From Cyclobacteriaceae bacterium (GTDB lineage: Bacteria > Bacteroidota > Bacteroidia > Cytophagales > Cyclobacteriaceae): a stretch of DNA of 54,260 bases. The stretch covers positions 1-54,260 of the forward strand of contig JANXYC010000249.1 in the NCBI GenBank assembly GCA_025350305.1. Reading direction: 5' to 3'. Made by a program: the position numbers and the translations under genes. The notes below the pieces were generated by a model. The model was not told the DNA's origin, ran no database searches, and saw only the letters and a program-made list of their open reading frames with translations. Positions 18,503 through 27,692 of this stretch are shown here, piece after piece (position 1 is the first letter of the stretch; each line of letters starts with the position of its first letter).

Positions 18503-20757
18503 GCACGGAACAAGCATATGATGGATTAAGCCGCCTGAAAAGGCGTTACCTTCTGATGAGGATATTTGAAATCGTGCTTCTTTCCACGGGCACCATTGTT
18601 CTTACGTATGCTTTTGCCCGTCTTTTCACACCACCGTCGACGGTCTGTCGCTCGTTATCCATTGTAGCCGGATGCGTGGTCTTTACCGCGAGAATGATTC
18701 ACCACGGGCTCCACCGGTTAAACAATGACTTTTTTACTCGTTACCTGAACATGCATTATCCGCAATTAAAAGAGAGCGCTGACTTATTGATTCGCCCTGA
18801 AAATGAACTGACCCAACTGCAACAACTTCAGCGAGCCAAAACACTCCAACAATTCAACGCCCTCTATCCTGAAATAAAACTTCCCAATCATATTGGCCAA
18901 TCGATCGGTATTTTTGCGGGATGTGTGATCGTCTATTTCGCATTGTCAGCCTTTGCGGTGTCGGTCAGCGAGACTTCAGCTAAGACCTCAATCATGGCTA
19001 AGATTGAAGTAAAAGCAACCAATGCTGATACCACTTCTGTTTTTATTAAATCTCTTTCTGTCATGCTGATTCCTCCATCTTACACCCAGTTACCCCCATT
19101 CAGTTCACACTATGCAAATCTTACTTTTCCGGAAGGAAGTAAGGTTTTATGGCGAGCTGAATTCTCGGGTGAAGTAAGCGATGTGAAAATTGTGTTCTCC
19201 GGAAGGGATTCTGTCAATCTATTGCACGCTAACCGCCTGACGTACGCTATTGATTGGGTTATCTGTGAATCAGGCTTCTATCAACTGCAATGGGAAACTA
19301 AGAACAAGACCCAACGATCTGACTATTACAAGATCGAAGTCATAAAAGATCTCCCACCCAAGGTTGTCATTAACAATCCAGGTCAGTTTACCAGGTTGCT
19401 CTTGACCGATAATCTCAACATAGAAGTCAAGTCCTCGTTGAGCGACGATTATGGTTTGACCAATGGACAGATTATCGCAACCGTCAGCAAAGGAAATGGC
19501 GAGTCGGTAAAATTCCGGGAAGAAAAACTAAGATTTTCAACACCTGGTAAGTTTTCAGGAAAACAAGTTCACGCAGCGTTAATACTCAATTTGCAGAAGT
19601 TGGGTCTTGAGCCGGGCGACGAACTTTATTTTTACGTAGAAGTAATCGATACAAAAACGCCAGTAGCCAACTACAGCCGTACAGAAACATTTTTCATCGC
19701 CTTACACGATACCACCACTGAAATTGTCACATCCGATGCCGGTTCAGGCGTTGACCTGCTTCCGGAATACTTCCGCAGTCAGCGTCAAATCATCATCGAC
19801 ACTGAAAAACTTTTAAGAGAAAAAAATAAGTTAGTGAGGAGTGAATTCAACGCTACCAGCAATGAACTGGGATACGATCAGAAAGTGCTGCGATTACGAT
19901 ACGGACAATTCATGGGCGAAGAGGCAGATTCAGGCATTGGCCGGCAGGGTTCGAAAGCCCAGGATGAGGACCCGACCGCAGCCTATTCCCATAAACACGA
20001 CACAGAAAATGAGCACAATCTCGTGGATCTAAAAGCGGGCGATGGTCATGATCATAAAACGGATTCAAAAGATCCTGAGAGCAAGGAAGATCCAATGAAA
20101 GATTTTATTCACAGTCATGATAACACCGAAGAAGCTACATTTTTTATTCAGACTGTTAAGGCAAAACTCAAAGCCGCACTCACACTTATGTGGGATTCGG
20201 AATTACACCTCCGTCTTTATGAACCTGCTAAATCTCTACCCTATCAATACAAAATTTTAAACTTATTAAAAGAGATCGCCAATGATTCACGCATCTACGT
20301 TCACCGGACCGGGTTCGATCCTCCGCCTCTTAAAGAAGAAAAACGGTTAACGGCCGGGCTGACGGAAATTCGATCCTCTACTCGTCAATACAATGACGTT
20401 CGCGAAGAAACTTATCCGAACATCCGCAAAGCCCTTATCCTTTCAGAAAATATGTTGCAGGCAAAAGCGGTCAATGTCACATTAGAAGGCCAAGGCATCT
20501 TTAGCAAAGCGGGCCAGGAGTTGTCAATAATAGCCGTTGAACAGCCCGTCGTTTACTTAAGAGGACTGTCTCTTTTGAAATGGTTGGCCGATCAAAAAAT
20601 CAAGCCCGCCGAAATGGAGCTAACGTTAATCGAAATTCGGGAGACACTGTGGAAAATATTACCCCAGCAATCCAGTTCGCCATCCAGACAAAACGCGACC
20701 AGGACCCGGCTTGATCAGCTGTTTTTACAAAGCCTCGATAAAGTAAGGCATGAATAA
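18499..20757 (+). CDS. Large membrane-anchored protein of the MoxR cluster (DUF4175-like)
   Basis: 752 residues. Two hydrophobic segments near residues 20-65 and a third near 130-155 anchor it, then a long extracytoplasmic part with Ig-like beta segments (LPPKVVINNPGQ, DDYGLTNGQIIATV) as in DUF4175-type proteins. Around residues 493-550 lies an acidic, histidine-rich linker with SHKHD, GDGHDHKTD and HSHD motifs, a likely metal-binding region. A helical C-terminal third follows. It overlaps the BatA-like gene by 4 bases and the next gene by 8. Family assignment is by architecture and neighbourhood, so moderate. Confidence 0.65.
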   Translation: MSTEQAYDGLSRLKRRYLLMRIFEIVLLSTGTIVLTYAFARLFTPPSTVCRSLSIVAGCVVFTARMIHHGLHRLNNDFFTRYLNMHYPQLKESADLLIRPENELTQLQQLQRAKTLQQFNALYPEIKLPNHIGQSIGIFAGCVIVYFALSAFAVSVSETSAKTSIMAKIEVKATNADTTSVFIKSLSVMLIPPSYTQLPPFSSHYANLTFPEGSKVLWRAEFSGEVSDVKIVFSGRDSVNLLHANRLTYAIDWVICESGFYQLQWETKNKTQRSDYYKIEVIKDLPPKVVINNPGQFTRLLLTDNLNIEVKSSLSDDYGLTNGQIIATVSKGNGESVKFREEKLRFSTPGKFSGKQVHAALILNLQKLGLEPGDELYFYVEVIDTKTPVANYSRTETFFIALHDTTTEIVTSDAGSGVDLLPEYFRSQRQIIIDTEKLLREKNKLVRSEFNATSNELGYDQKVLRLRYGQFMGEEADSGIGRQGSKAQDEDPTAAYSHKHDTENEHNLVDLKAGDGHDHKTDSKDPESKEDPMKDFIHSHDNTEEATFFIQTVKAKLKAALTLMWDSELHLRLYEPAKSLPYQYKILNLLKEIANDSRIYVHRTGFDPPPLKEEKRLTAGLTEIRSSTRQYNDVREETYPNIRKALILSENMLQAKAVNVTLEGQGIFSKAGQELSIIAVEQPVVYLRGLSLLKWLADQKIKPAEMELTLIEIRETLWKILPQQSSSPSRQNATRTRLDQLFLQSLDKVRHE

Positions 20758-22543
20758 TTTTTGGTTTAGCATTGATCCCGTATTCCCTGCATGGGCCTTT
20801 GCCTCAGGGATTATTCCTCTTTTTACATTTTTCATTTGGCAGGAATTTCACCGCCGGCAAAAGTTTCCTTTATTACGAATAATAGCGAACGTGCTGATTC
20901 TAATTTCAATACTCGGTTTATTGCTCCAACCCTCGTATACAACCGAGAAAATGGAGTACCCGATCTTACTCCTCACAAAAGGCTATGACAAGCTAAAAGC
21001 CGATAGTATCCTAAAAACCAATCAGAAACTTAAAATTATTTCAACGAAGGACGCTGAACCTTATCTAACATCAGAACAACTAACCAGCTATAACGATTTA
21101 ACCGACATAGGCGATCGTATCCGGATTGTAATGGGCGAAGGACTTCCCGCTTATGCGTTGGATCTGATCGATCGAGAAAACTCTTCATTTATTCCGCAGC
21201 GTGCTCCGATTGGTATAACCCGGTTGATAGTTCCGAAACCTATCCTGGCAAATCATCTAAATAGTATTCAAGGTATTTTCAACTCAAGTGGCAAAACGAA
21301 ACTGAAGCTCGTGGGCCCTGCAGGCCTGGAAGATTCAATCCTTCTGACGGCACGTGGATTGACCTCTTTTGCTTTGTCATTCACACCCCGACAGTCCGGA
21401 TTCTTTCTTTATCGTCTCGTTGCTCAAGACAGTGCGTCGGCTGAACTCAGTTCAACTGAGCTCACTGAGAAATTACCAGTTGAAGTAACGACTGAGCGAA
21501 AACTTCAAATTCTATTTCTCCAAAAATTCCCGACCGCCGAAGTGCGCCAGCTGAAAAATTACCTGATAGAACAAGGTCATGCCCTGGCCCTTCGCTACCA
21601 GACTTCTAAGAATATTTTTAAATACGAATTTGCCAACCGCAGTCAAATACGGATTGAGCGGCTAACTCCCGAATTATTAATGTCATTTGATCTGGTCTTT
21701 GTTGACAGTAATGTCTTTGGCGAATTGAGTGAGCCTGAAAAAAATCAACTTTATAAATCAATACATGATGGTTTGGGAGTAATTATGCTCTTAAATGATA
21801 TTCCCGAAAAGGGAAAAACCCTCGATCGATTTCTGCAAATAGGCTCCAGGCGAACGTTCTCCGATACGGTCCATATTCGATTTTCGAAATCAAAACTTTA
21901 TACACTTCCAGCGTTTCCAGTGGAAATTACGGCAGACCCGGCCATTCAACCGATTACTCAAAAAGGCGCTCGTATTCTCTCTGGCTATCGTTATTCAGGT
22001 TTTGGAAAAATTGCTTTCCAACTGTTACATGAAACAAGCCGCATCCGGCTGGAGGGAAACGCAGATGACTATGTCGCCGTTTGGTCTTCATTGATAGAGC
22101 AGACAGCCCGTACTAAAAATGAAATGTTTAAAGCCACCCTTCGTACTCCATTCCCCTACTACACCGATGAGCCCTTGTCAGTTGAAATCATTTCATCAGG
22201 AGTACAGCCGACGTTGCACGCAGAGCGTGGTTTATTGCCCCTTGTTGAAGATGTAGTGATTGATGACTTATGGCTGGGCAAAAGCTGGGCGGACGAGGCC
22301 GGTTGGCATCACTTCCAAATAAAAGAGGATTCAACACAATTAAATTATTTTGTTTCAGCAAACGACGATTGGAAAACACTTCGCCTGGCAAATCAGATAA
22401 AGGAGAATGAACTTGTACACATGTCAAACGGTGAAGCGTACACGACGGTGAAAGATTACGAAGCACGGTCGGTTTCCTCGCTTCTATTTTATTTACTGTT
22501 CTTATTTTCTGCTGCCTTTCTGTGGCTGACGCCTAAGATTTAA
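20750..22543 (+). CDS. Membrane protein with GATase-like domain, end of the MoxR cluster
   Basis: 597 residues: two N-terminal hydrophobic helices (FPAWAFASGIIPLFTFFIW and a second around residues 40-60), a long extracytoplasmic region, and a C-terminal helix (LLFYLLFLFSAAFLWL). Its middle (KLQILFLQKFPTAEVRQLKNYL, then FDLVFVDSNVFGELSEPEKNQLYKS, then GLGVIMLLND) has the strand-helix rhythm of the GATase1-like domain often found in BatA-type clusters. It has no obvious catalytic cysteine. It overlaps the preceding gene by 8 bases and is the last gene of the plus-strand block. Confidence 0.6.
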   Translation: MNNFWFSIDPVFPAWAFASGIIPLFTFFIWQEFHRRQKFPLLRIIANVLILISILGLLLQPSYTTEKMEYPILLLTKGYDKLKADSILKTNQKLKIISTKDAEPYLTSEQLTSYNDLTDIGDRIRIVMGEGLPAYALDLIDRENSSFIPQRAPIGITRLIVPKPILANHLNSIQGIFNSSGKTKLKLVGPAGLEDSILLTARGLTSFALSFTPRQSGFFLYRLVAQDSASAELSSTELTEKLPVEVTTERKLQILFLQKFPTAEVRQLKNYLIEQGHALALRYQTSKNIFKYEFANRSQIRIERLTPELLMSFDLVFVDSNVFGELSEPEKNQLYKSIHDGLGVIMLLNDIPEKGKTLDRFLQIGSRRTFSDTVHIRFSKSKLYTLPAFPVEITADPAIQPITQKGARILSGYRYSGFGKIAFQLLHETSRIRLEGNADDYVAVWSSLIEQTARTKNEMFKATLRTPFPYYTDEPLSVEIISSGVQPTLHAERGLLPLVEDVVIDDLWLGKSWADEAGWHHFQIKEDSTQLNYFVSANDDWKTLRLANQIKENELVHMSNGEAYTTVKDYEARSVSSLLFYLLFLFSAAFLWLTPKI

Positions 22544-22590
22544 TTATATGACCTAAGGAGGGTTTAAATCGCTTGTCTTTCCTTAGTCCA

Positions 22591-22608
22591 TGTTGGTGTA
22601 CACCAACA
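22591..22608. repeat. Perfect 18-bp palindrome between convergent genes
   Basis: TGTTGGTGTACACCAACA reads the same on both strands. It lies in the 118-base space between the last gene of the MoxR block and the amylase gene, which converge here. It could be a terminator stem without T-run or a dyad for a dimeric regulator; position favours the first. Confidence 0.5.
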
Positions 22609-22622
22609 AAGGCCGAGAATTT

Positions 22623-22654
22623 AGACTAAAGTCCATGTTGAGCGGACTTGAATT
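22623..22654. repeat. GACTAA-GTCCATG repeat, copy 1
   Basis: The block gactaaagtccatg followed by gcggac and gaatt resembles 51744-51776 at roughly three of four positions. Both copies lie at the 3' ends of genes. It contains a short inverted repeat (GACTaaAGTC). It is probably a dispersed 3'-end hairpin. Confidence 0.35.
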
Positions 22655-22661
22655 AGGTTGA

Positions 22662-25514
22662 CTAATTCTTAACTATTTTATTTCGATAGATGGAAGACGT
22701 TGTTCTTATCTCTACCACATAGAGCCCGGAGGCAATATTGGTCACATCCCACGAGTTGCTGTCAAGTCGGGCCGGGTTTATCCTGGCTCCCAACAGCGAT
22801 CGCAGCGAAAGCTCTTCAATCGGATCATTTCCAACTTCTGCGAATAATGTTTTCTGCACGGGGTTAGGATAAAGTTTTAGGACAGGAACGGTTTCTTCAC
22901 CTACACCTGTTACAATAGGGTTCGTGATCTGCACATCCGTAAATAATTTATAGCGTCCGGGTAAAAGGTCAATAGAAAATGGGGTGGCGTTAACATTCAC
23001 TACCGCTCCATACGAATAATAGTCGTACCAGGTTCCAGTATGCGGAAAACTAACAGGGGCAGACTGATTGACAATATCAAAATTAGCAACTGCTACCACA
23101 TTCATCTGTGCTGCACTGGCAGGTGATTCTGTATAAGGTTTATTTTTAAGTTGGACCTGCTTCAGGAGCGAGAGGCCGCCAACAATTGTCGCGGTGCCGG
23201 AAGTAAAAACGGAATAGGCATTTCGAAGCCTGATTAAATCGGACGTATGCGTGAGAAGATGTTTTCTGAATGGGTCTTGTAGATAATTCCACTTCACCGG
23301 TTTTGCCGACACCCTGCAATTATTATTTACGGTTCCATCTGTACAAATATTGATGCTAAAATCATATCCCAGTTCACCAAACTGCCAAAGCATTTTCGGA
23401 CCTGGAATGGTGTAGAAAACAACGTTTGCTGCTTCCATTCTGGCCAGTGCCGTACCGATTGATTTTACGTTGTAATCCGTGTTGTGATTACCATACTGCA
23501 AATTCTTATACATCAACCGCTCCTCATCATGACTTTCCATGTAACCCACAATACCAGGAACCGTCCACGATTTATTGGAAAAGTAAATAGAGCTGAAATC
23601 CGAATCACTTAAATAACCCATCGTGCTCTGATTATAAGCGTTGCTGAAGTTTCCCCAGAGCATCATTCCCTTTCCTTCCGACGACCGATACTCGGCCAAT
23701 TCCTTTTCTTCCGGATTGTCGGCGAAATGTTCCAAAATAACATAGGCACCCGGTGTGTGAGACCATATTTTATCGGCCATCCTTTTTAGAATACTGATGC
23801 GTGATGGATCATACGCTCCCCAGGCACTCACATTCGCTGGATTGCTCGTTTGCGTAAATCCTTTGGAAAGATCGTAGCGGTAACCATCTACTTTATATTC
23901 ATTCAACCAATAATAATTCACCGTGTCCAAATATTTTTTTGTATAGCTACTTTCATGATTCAAATCGTAAAATACACTGTAAGGATGCGTGGCCTGTTGA
24001 TTGAACCATTTATTGGCGGGAGTGGGTGCAAAATTCGTGAAGTTGAAATCCATCATCACATACGGATTGGGCAAATCCTGGTGGTTCATGACAATGTCAA
24101 GAATTACCGCAATACCTTTCAGGTGGCATTTATCGATAAATTCCTTCAATTTATTTTTTGTGCCATAATACTTGTCCGGTGCAAACATGAAGGTGGGGTT
24201 GTAACCCCAACTGTCGTTGCCATTAAATTCAGTGACCGGCATCAATTCAATGGCGTTAATGCCAAGTCGTTTAAAATAAGGAAGTGTGTCGATCAGGTTT
24301 TGATAGTTCCTCCCACCCGATCCAAAGAAGTCGCGGATCAAAAGTTCATAGATAACCAATTTTTCTTTGGCTGGTTTTTGAAAAGTTGTGGTTTGCCATT
24401 GATACGGCACCTGGTTTGTTTGGAGTACGGCTACCCGGTTAAAATACCATTTGTCAGAAAGCGCCTTTTGCGGAAATATCTTCAATGACGGATAGGTAGA
24501 AGCGGGTATAAACTGATCGTCCGGATCAAGAATTTTATCGGCATACGGGTCCGCCATGCGTAGTGATTCGTCAACGAGATATTGAAATCCATACTCTGTT
24601 CCCGGCGTAAGTCCCGTAACATCAAGCCAAAAATGTTCTCCCTCCTTTTTCATCTGATAAACGGTGTTGACATCCCAATTGGTAAAATCCCCAATCACAT
24701 ACACAGAGGATTTTCCCGGCGCCCATAAACTCAACGTGACCTTGGATGCATCCGTACTATAATTAATACCATCAACAACACCGTTCGGTCGTGATTGAAG
24801 CACCACAGAGGAACGAACAGTGTATGTAAAGGATACGGACTTTGTCTGACTCAGTCCCGTGGCCTCGCAAACTACCGGGATGGTGCCGGAAGATTCAGTG
24901 ACGGTATGAGTATAATTTAAAACTGCGACCTGCGAAACTGTTTTCACTGTGATGCCACCAATTTTCAGTATTATGTCTGCTGGATTTGTGGTATTGGCAA
25001 TAATATCAAAACTCTCACTTTGGTTTTTGAACAAAAAAGGGACGGCAGGTTGCGAAAAGATCAGGTCAAAACCGACCGCTGTGTCAAAGAAGCGATCGTT
25101 ATCCGTTTGTTTATTATCATTCCAGTTTCGGCTCTTTAACTTCAGTCCTATACGAGTAATTTGGGTGGTGGACTTGTTAAAAAAAACAGTTGGCGTAAAC
25201 GTGATTTGGTATTTGTCAGGATTGGTGCTGATTCGTGTACACTTCGCAGCGTCCTGACCGGGTGAGGTGGCAGGGTTCACATTGGTCGGGGCATCAATAT
25301 CAGGCCCTGAACTGTTCTTAAGCCACGTCCAGATATAGACAGGGTTCGAGGTGTTGTCCCAGGCAAACTTATCCAAGCTGGTGCCGCTGACATCCACCGT
25401 AATGGTTACAGGCTGATCGGCTTTGGGCAGAATTGGATTTGTAGAAACGATCTGCGAAAAAACAAATCCCACTCCCGAGACCAACAAGAGCGCCGTGGTA
25501 AATAATTCTTTCAT
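22662..25514 (-). CDS. Secreted alpha-amylase-family glycoside hydrolase (GH13) with T9SS tail
   Basis: The ATG at 25514 gives a Sec signal (MKELFTTALLLVSGVGFVFS, then Q); an ATG-less longer frame adds seven unlikely residues. Order: signal, beta-sandwich domains, an E-set/CBM48-like module (LSLWAPGKSSVYVIGDFTNWD), GH13 barrel, C-terminal beta domain, and a Por-secretion tail (VLKLYPNPVQKTL to YRNKIVKN). Catalytic regions are visible: DIVMNH, DGYRYDLSKG (nucleophile Asp), ILEHFAD (acid/base Glu) and ESHDEE (transition-state Asp). It probably degrades external starch or glycogen-like glucans. It stands alone, without a susCD pair. Confidence 0.93.
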   Translation of the reverse strand: MKELFTTALLLVSGVGFVFSQIVSTNPILPKADQPVTITVDVSGTSLDKFAWDNTSNPVYIWTWLKNSSGPDIDAPTNVNPATSPGQDAAKCTRISTNPDKYQITFTPTVFFNKSTTQITRIGLKLKSRNWNDNKQTDNDRFFDTAVGFDLIFSQPAVPFLFKNQSESFDIIANTTNPADIILKIGGITVKTVSQVAVLNYTHTVTESSGTIPVVCEATGLSQTKSVSFTYTVRSSVVLQSRPNGVVDGINYSTDASKVTLSLWAPGKSSVYVIGDFTNWDVNTVYQMKKEGEHFWLDVTGLTPGTEYGFQYLVDESLRMADPYADKILDPDDQFIPASTYPSLKIFPQKALSDKWYFNRVAVLQTNQVPYQWQTTTFQKPAKEKLVIYELLIRDFFGSGGRNYQNLIDTLPYFKRLGINAIELMPVTEFNGNDSWGYNPTFMFAPDKYYGTKNKLKEFIDKCHLKGIAVILDIVMNHQDLPNPYVMMDFNFTNFAPTPANKWFNQQATHPYSVFYDLNHESSYTKKYLDTVNYYWLNEYKVDGYRYDLSKGFTQTSNPANVSAWGAYDPSRISILKRMADKIWSHTPGAYVILEHFADNPEEKELAEYRSSEGKGMMLWGNFSNAYNQSTMGYLSDSDFSSIYFSNKSWTVPGIVGYMESHDEERLMYKNLQYGNHNTDYNVKSIGTALARMEAANVVFYTIPGPKMLWQFGELGYDFSINICTDGTVNNNCRVSAKPVKWNYLQDPFRKHLLTHTSDLIRLRNAYSVFTSGTATIVGGLSLLKQVQLKNKPYTESPASAAQMNVVAVANFDIVNQSAPVSFPHTGTWYDYYSYGAVVNVNATPFSIDLLPGRYKLFTDVQITNPIVTGVGEETVPVLKLYPNPVQKTLFAEVGNDPIEELSLRSLLGARINPARLDSNSWDVTNIASGLYVVEIRTTSSIYRNKIVKN

Positions 25515-25590
25515 TAAGAAATGAATAAGAAACAAAGTTGGTGAATTTCAATTCAAGTTGGTAGAAACAAAATAGCATAACATAATCCTG

Positions 25591-26649
25591 CTAATTCATT
25601 CTGGCCAGCACGAAATGACGTTGAAAAACTGGTCCAATGAGCAAGGTTTTTCTGTAGACCGCCCCGACGGATGAAGCGGAAATCTCCGAGCCATCATTGA
25701 CATAAACTGTTTGTTGTTGGAATTTCCCCGCTCCTGAATCAGTGAGTTTGATTATTTCAGAAGGAGAAATGAGCGTTTCGTCTTTGGAATGATAAAGGAA
25801 CTTAAGCAACTGTGGATGACAACCCACCCAGAGATTACCGTCAGCATCCAATTCAATATTATCTACACCAGTATTCGCATCTATTTCACCGGATTTTGTG
25901 AGCCCACCGGAGGCCAGATCACGGTCATACACCAAAATTCTCAGATCCGTGGTGGCCGCCAAATACAGTTTTTTCCCATCGTGACTGACATTCACTCCAT
26001 TTGCATATTTTATGTCCTCGATTGATGTTTTGCTCATGCGATAGTCATTATAATAACAAACATTCCCAGTCCCGATTGTCAGCAGGTCTTTGATAGTTCT
26101 CCATGCGGAAGCCTTTTCAGTATGATCATTCGTAAAGTAAAACGCTCGCTCCCCCACACCTACTACATCGTTCGGGCTGATAATCAATTCATCCGAAATA
26201 CTTTCTTTATGTTGCAAAGAATCGTTTTTGTATTCAAACAGTTCGATAAAGTTTCCTGATTTTCTGTGATTCACTACAAAAATAATTTTCTTACCCTCCG
26301 GAGTTTGAAACAATGAAATCCCATGCGGATGAAAGTCGTCTTGCTCAAAGTTGTCAGTTAAGATGACGGGTTGAGGAACGGAGTCATTCAAATTCAATTT
26401 ATAAATTGCGCCTTTCACGGGCTGCTTCTTCAGCAAGGCAGACCAGCGATCGTCGGAGGACAGGAAGGCAATGCCTGTTGATTGATCGATGGTGATATCT
26501 TCAACGCCCGGCAAGCCTTCAATTTTTTGGGTGGTGCCTGAGAAATTGTTTTGAATTGTTTTGAAACTGCCGGATTGCCAGACGGTTCTTAAAATGAATA
26601 GTCCGGCAAGCAGAACCACGATCAAAACTACTATTAGAATTCTTTTCAT
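25591..26649 (-). CDS. Paraoxonase/SMP-30-like beta-propeller protein
   Basis: 352 residues with an N-terminal uncleaved anchor (ILIVVLIVVLLAGLFIL). The blocks GVEDITIDQSTGIAFLSSDD, DFHPHGISLF, VVNHRKSGNFIELFEY, ISPNDVVGVGERAFYFTNDH and GVDNIELDADGNLWVGCHPQL match the calcium-binding blades of arylesterase/paraoxonases (N and D residues in PNDV, TNDH, DNIE). Such enzymes are calcium-dependent lactonases or esterases facing the periplasm. The substrate is unknown. It is 76 bases upstream of the amylase gene on the same strand, but a functional link is not evident. Confidence 0.82.
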   Translation of the reverse strand: MKRILIVVLIVVLLAGLFILRTVWQSGSFKTIQNNFSGTTQKIEGLPGVEDITIDQSTGIAFLSSDDRWSALLKKQPVKGAIYKLNLNDSVPQPVILTDNFEQDDFHPHGISLFQTPEGKKIIFVVNHRKSGNFIELFEYKNDSLQHKESISDELIISPNDVVGVGERAFYFTNDHTEKASAWRTIKDLLTIGTGNVCYYNDYRMSKTSIEDIKYANGVNVSHDGKKLYLAATTDLRILVYDRDLASGGLTKSGEIDANTGVDNIELDADGNLWVGCHPQLLKFLYHSKDETLISPSEIIKLTDSGAGKFQQQTVYVNDGSEISASSVGAVYRKTLLIGPVFQRHFVLARMN

Positions 26650-26721
26650 TAATAAATATAAGAATTCCTGGTCAAGGCCCTTTGGTTACACTTCAATTCT
26701 GAATGTTCGGCCGGTTATTTG

Positions 26722-26830
26722 GCCGAGGTCGTTTTCCTCGGCTTTAACCCCAGCTGGCGCAAGTGTTCCGTCTCGGGACACTTGTGACCTCTCGTGCCTG
26801 CAGTCTCTAGACTGCCGAAGCTGCCGCGGC
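26722..26830. repeat. Cluster of REP-like hairpins beside the RAYT remnant
   Basis: Four short dyads in about 110 bases: GCCGAGG/CCTCGGC (26722-26742), CAAGTGTTCC/GGGACACTTG with one mismatch (26760-26784), GCAGTCT/AGACTGC (26800-26815), and GCCG/CGGC close to 26830. They follow immediately downstream, in transcript sense, of the transposase remnant. REP sequences mobilised by Y1 transposases are typically found in this place. Confidence 0.6.
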
Positions 26831-27032
26831 CTACATCAACATCACATCCAACAAAACCTCCGGGCGACCAGCATAATTCATTGCGCTGCTGTAAAGATAC
26901 TCTTCAGCCGACAACACGAACCCTGCTTCCACCGGTGTATTCTCTTCGAATGAATACGTCAAGCCACTGAATTACAGTAAACGTGACAAAATAAAGCATA
27001 TCCTGATTCCGGATTTTGTACTTCTCGCTCAT
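26831..27032 (-). pseudogene. Internally deleted REP-associated (RAYT, Y1-type) transposase
   Basis: The minus-strand ATG at 27032 starts MSEKYKIRNQDMLYFVTFT, the standard N-terminus of Bacteroidota RAYT proteins. After about 30 residues homology stops near 26945. In another frame the C-terminal block resumes at once: NTPVEAGFVLSAEEYLYSSA, then MNYAGRP, closing at a stop at 26831. Intact relatives are about 180-200 residues, so the middle, with the HUH motif and catalytic tyrosine, has been lost by deletion. The protein must be inactive. It lies next to REP-like hairpins. Confidence 0.8.
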
Positions 27033-27396
27033 AGATCACGGGGTTTAGTGAATCCCGGAAAATACATGAACTTGAAAAGACAAACCGACCGGAGCTTGTT
27101 AAACGCGCAAAACTCATGTTGCCAGGCAAAGGATTTAGGGTCGCAATAGGTTTGGGAGATGATCGGAATGAAGACGAGGCACTTGAGCTTGCCTTCTATG
27201 CTCTTATCTACATGGTGAGTCTCCAGCAGGCCATCGTGGGGGTTGGTATCGAAGTAAACAGAAACGGGCTCTTTGATAGTAGCGGCCAGTTCTTCACCTA
27301 AAGCCTTAACAAACTCAGTTACCAACCTGAACGATTATCGTTGTGGCGGTAAGAGATGAAGATGTCGTATTCGTATCCAGAAACTAAAGTTGACAT
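27029..27396 (-). pseudogene. Frameshifted, truncated TIR-domain gene
   Basis: From an ATG at 27396 the minus strand encodes a TIR start (SGYEYDIFISYRHNDNRSGW), then runs into TAA at 27321-27319. One base further the frame continues VTEFVKALGEELA, then VYFDTNPHDGLLETHHVDKS, LKCLVFIPIISQTYCDPKSF and AWQHEFCAFNKL. A single lost G in TGG-GTA explains the break. After NKL (near 27100) homology ends and a foreign tail runs to 27029. Intact Bacteroidota proteins of this type carry a TIR domain in front of long sensor or effector parts. Only the TIR domain is left here. Confidence 0.8.
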
Positions 27397-27422
27397 GGTC
27401 AAAAATAGCAAATTTAACATCA

Positions 27423-27510
27423 GGGCGTCGCTAAAAACTCCTTGTACCCTTCTCTTCAGGAGAAGAGTGACGGGTTGAGGCCATAAAAGACAAGGTTTTT
27501 AGAGATGCCC
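27423..27510. mobile_element. 88-bp MITE, copy A
   Basis: Ends are GGGCGTCGCTAAAAA and TTTTTAGAGATGCCC, near-perfect inverted repeats. The centre has the dyad TTCTCttcAGGAGAA and the block gacgggttgaggcc. It is flanked by ATCA on both sides (27419-27422 and 27511-27514), a 4-bp target duplication. Same length as copy B (44220) and copy C (52711). Confidence 0.85.
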
Positions 27511-27692
27511 ATCACCTATTCTACAGATGAGTCAGGGAGTTTGAGCGGCTGCGGCTTGTGTGATGCTGTGCTGGCAAAATTTTGATTGAGACGTTCTCTA
27601 TTTACTCATATTTTTCCATTGGGTATAGGTTTGTGTTTATGACAGAACATTTTTTTTTAAAAGTTGCACATCAAAGTGATACGGAGACCCAT

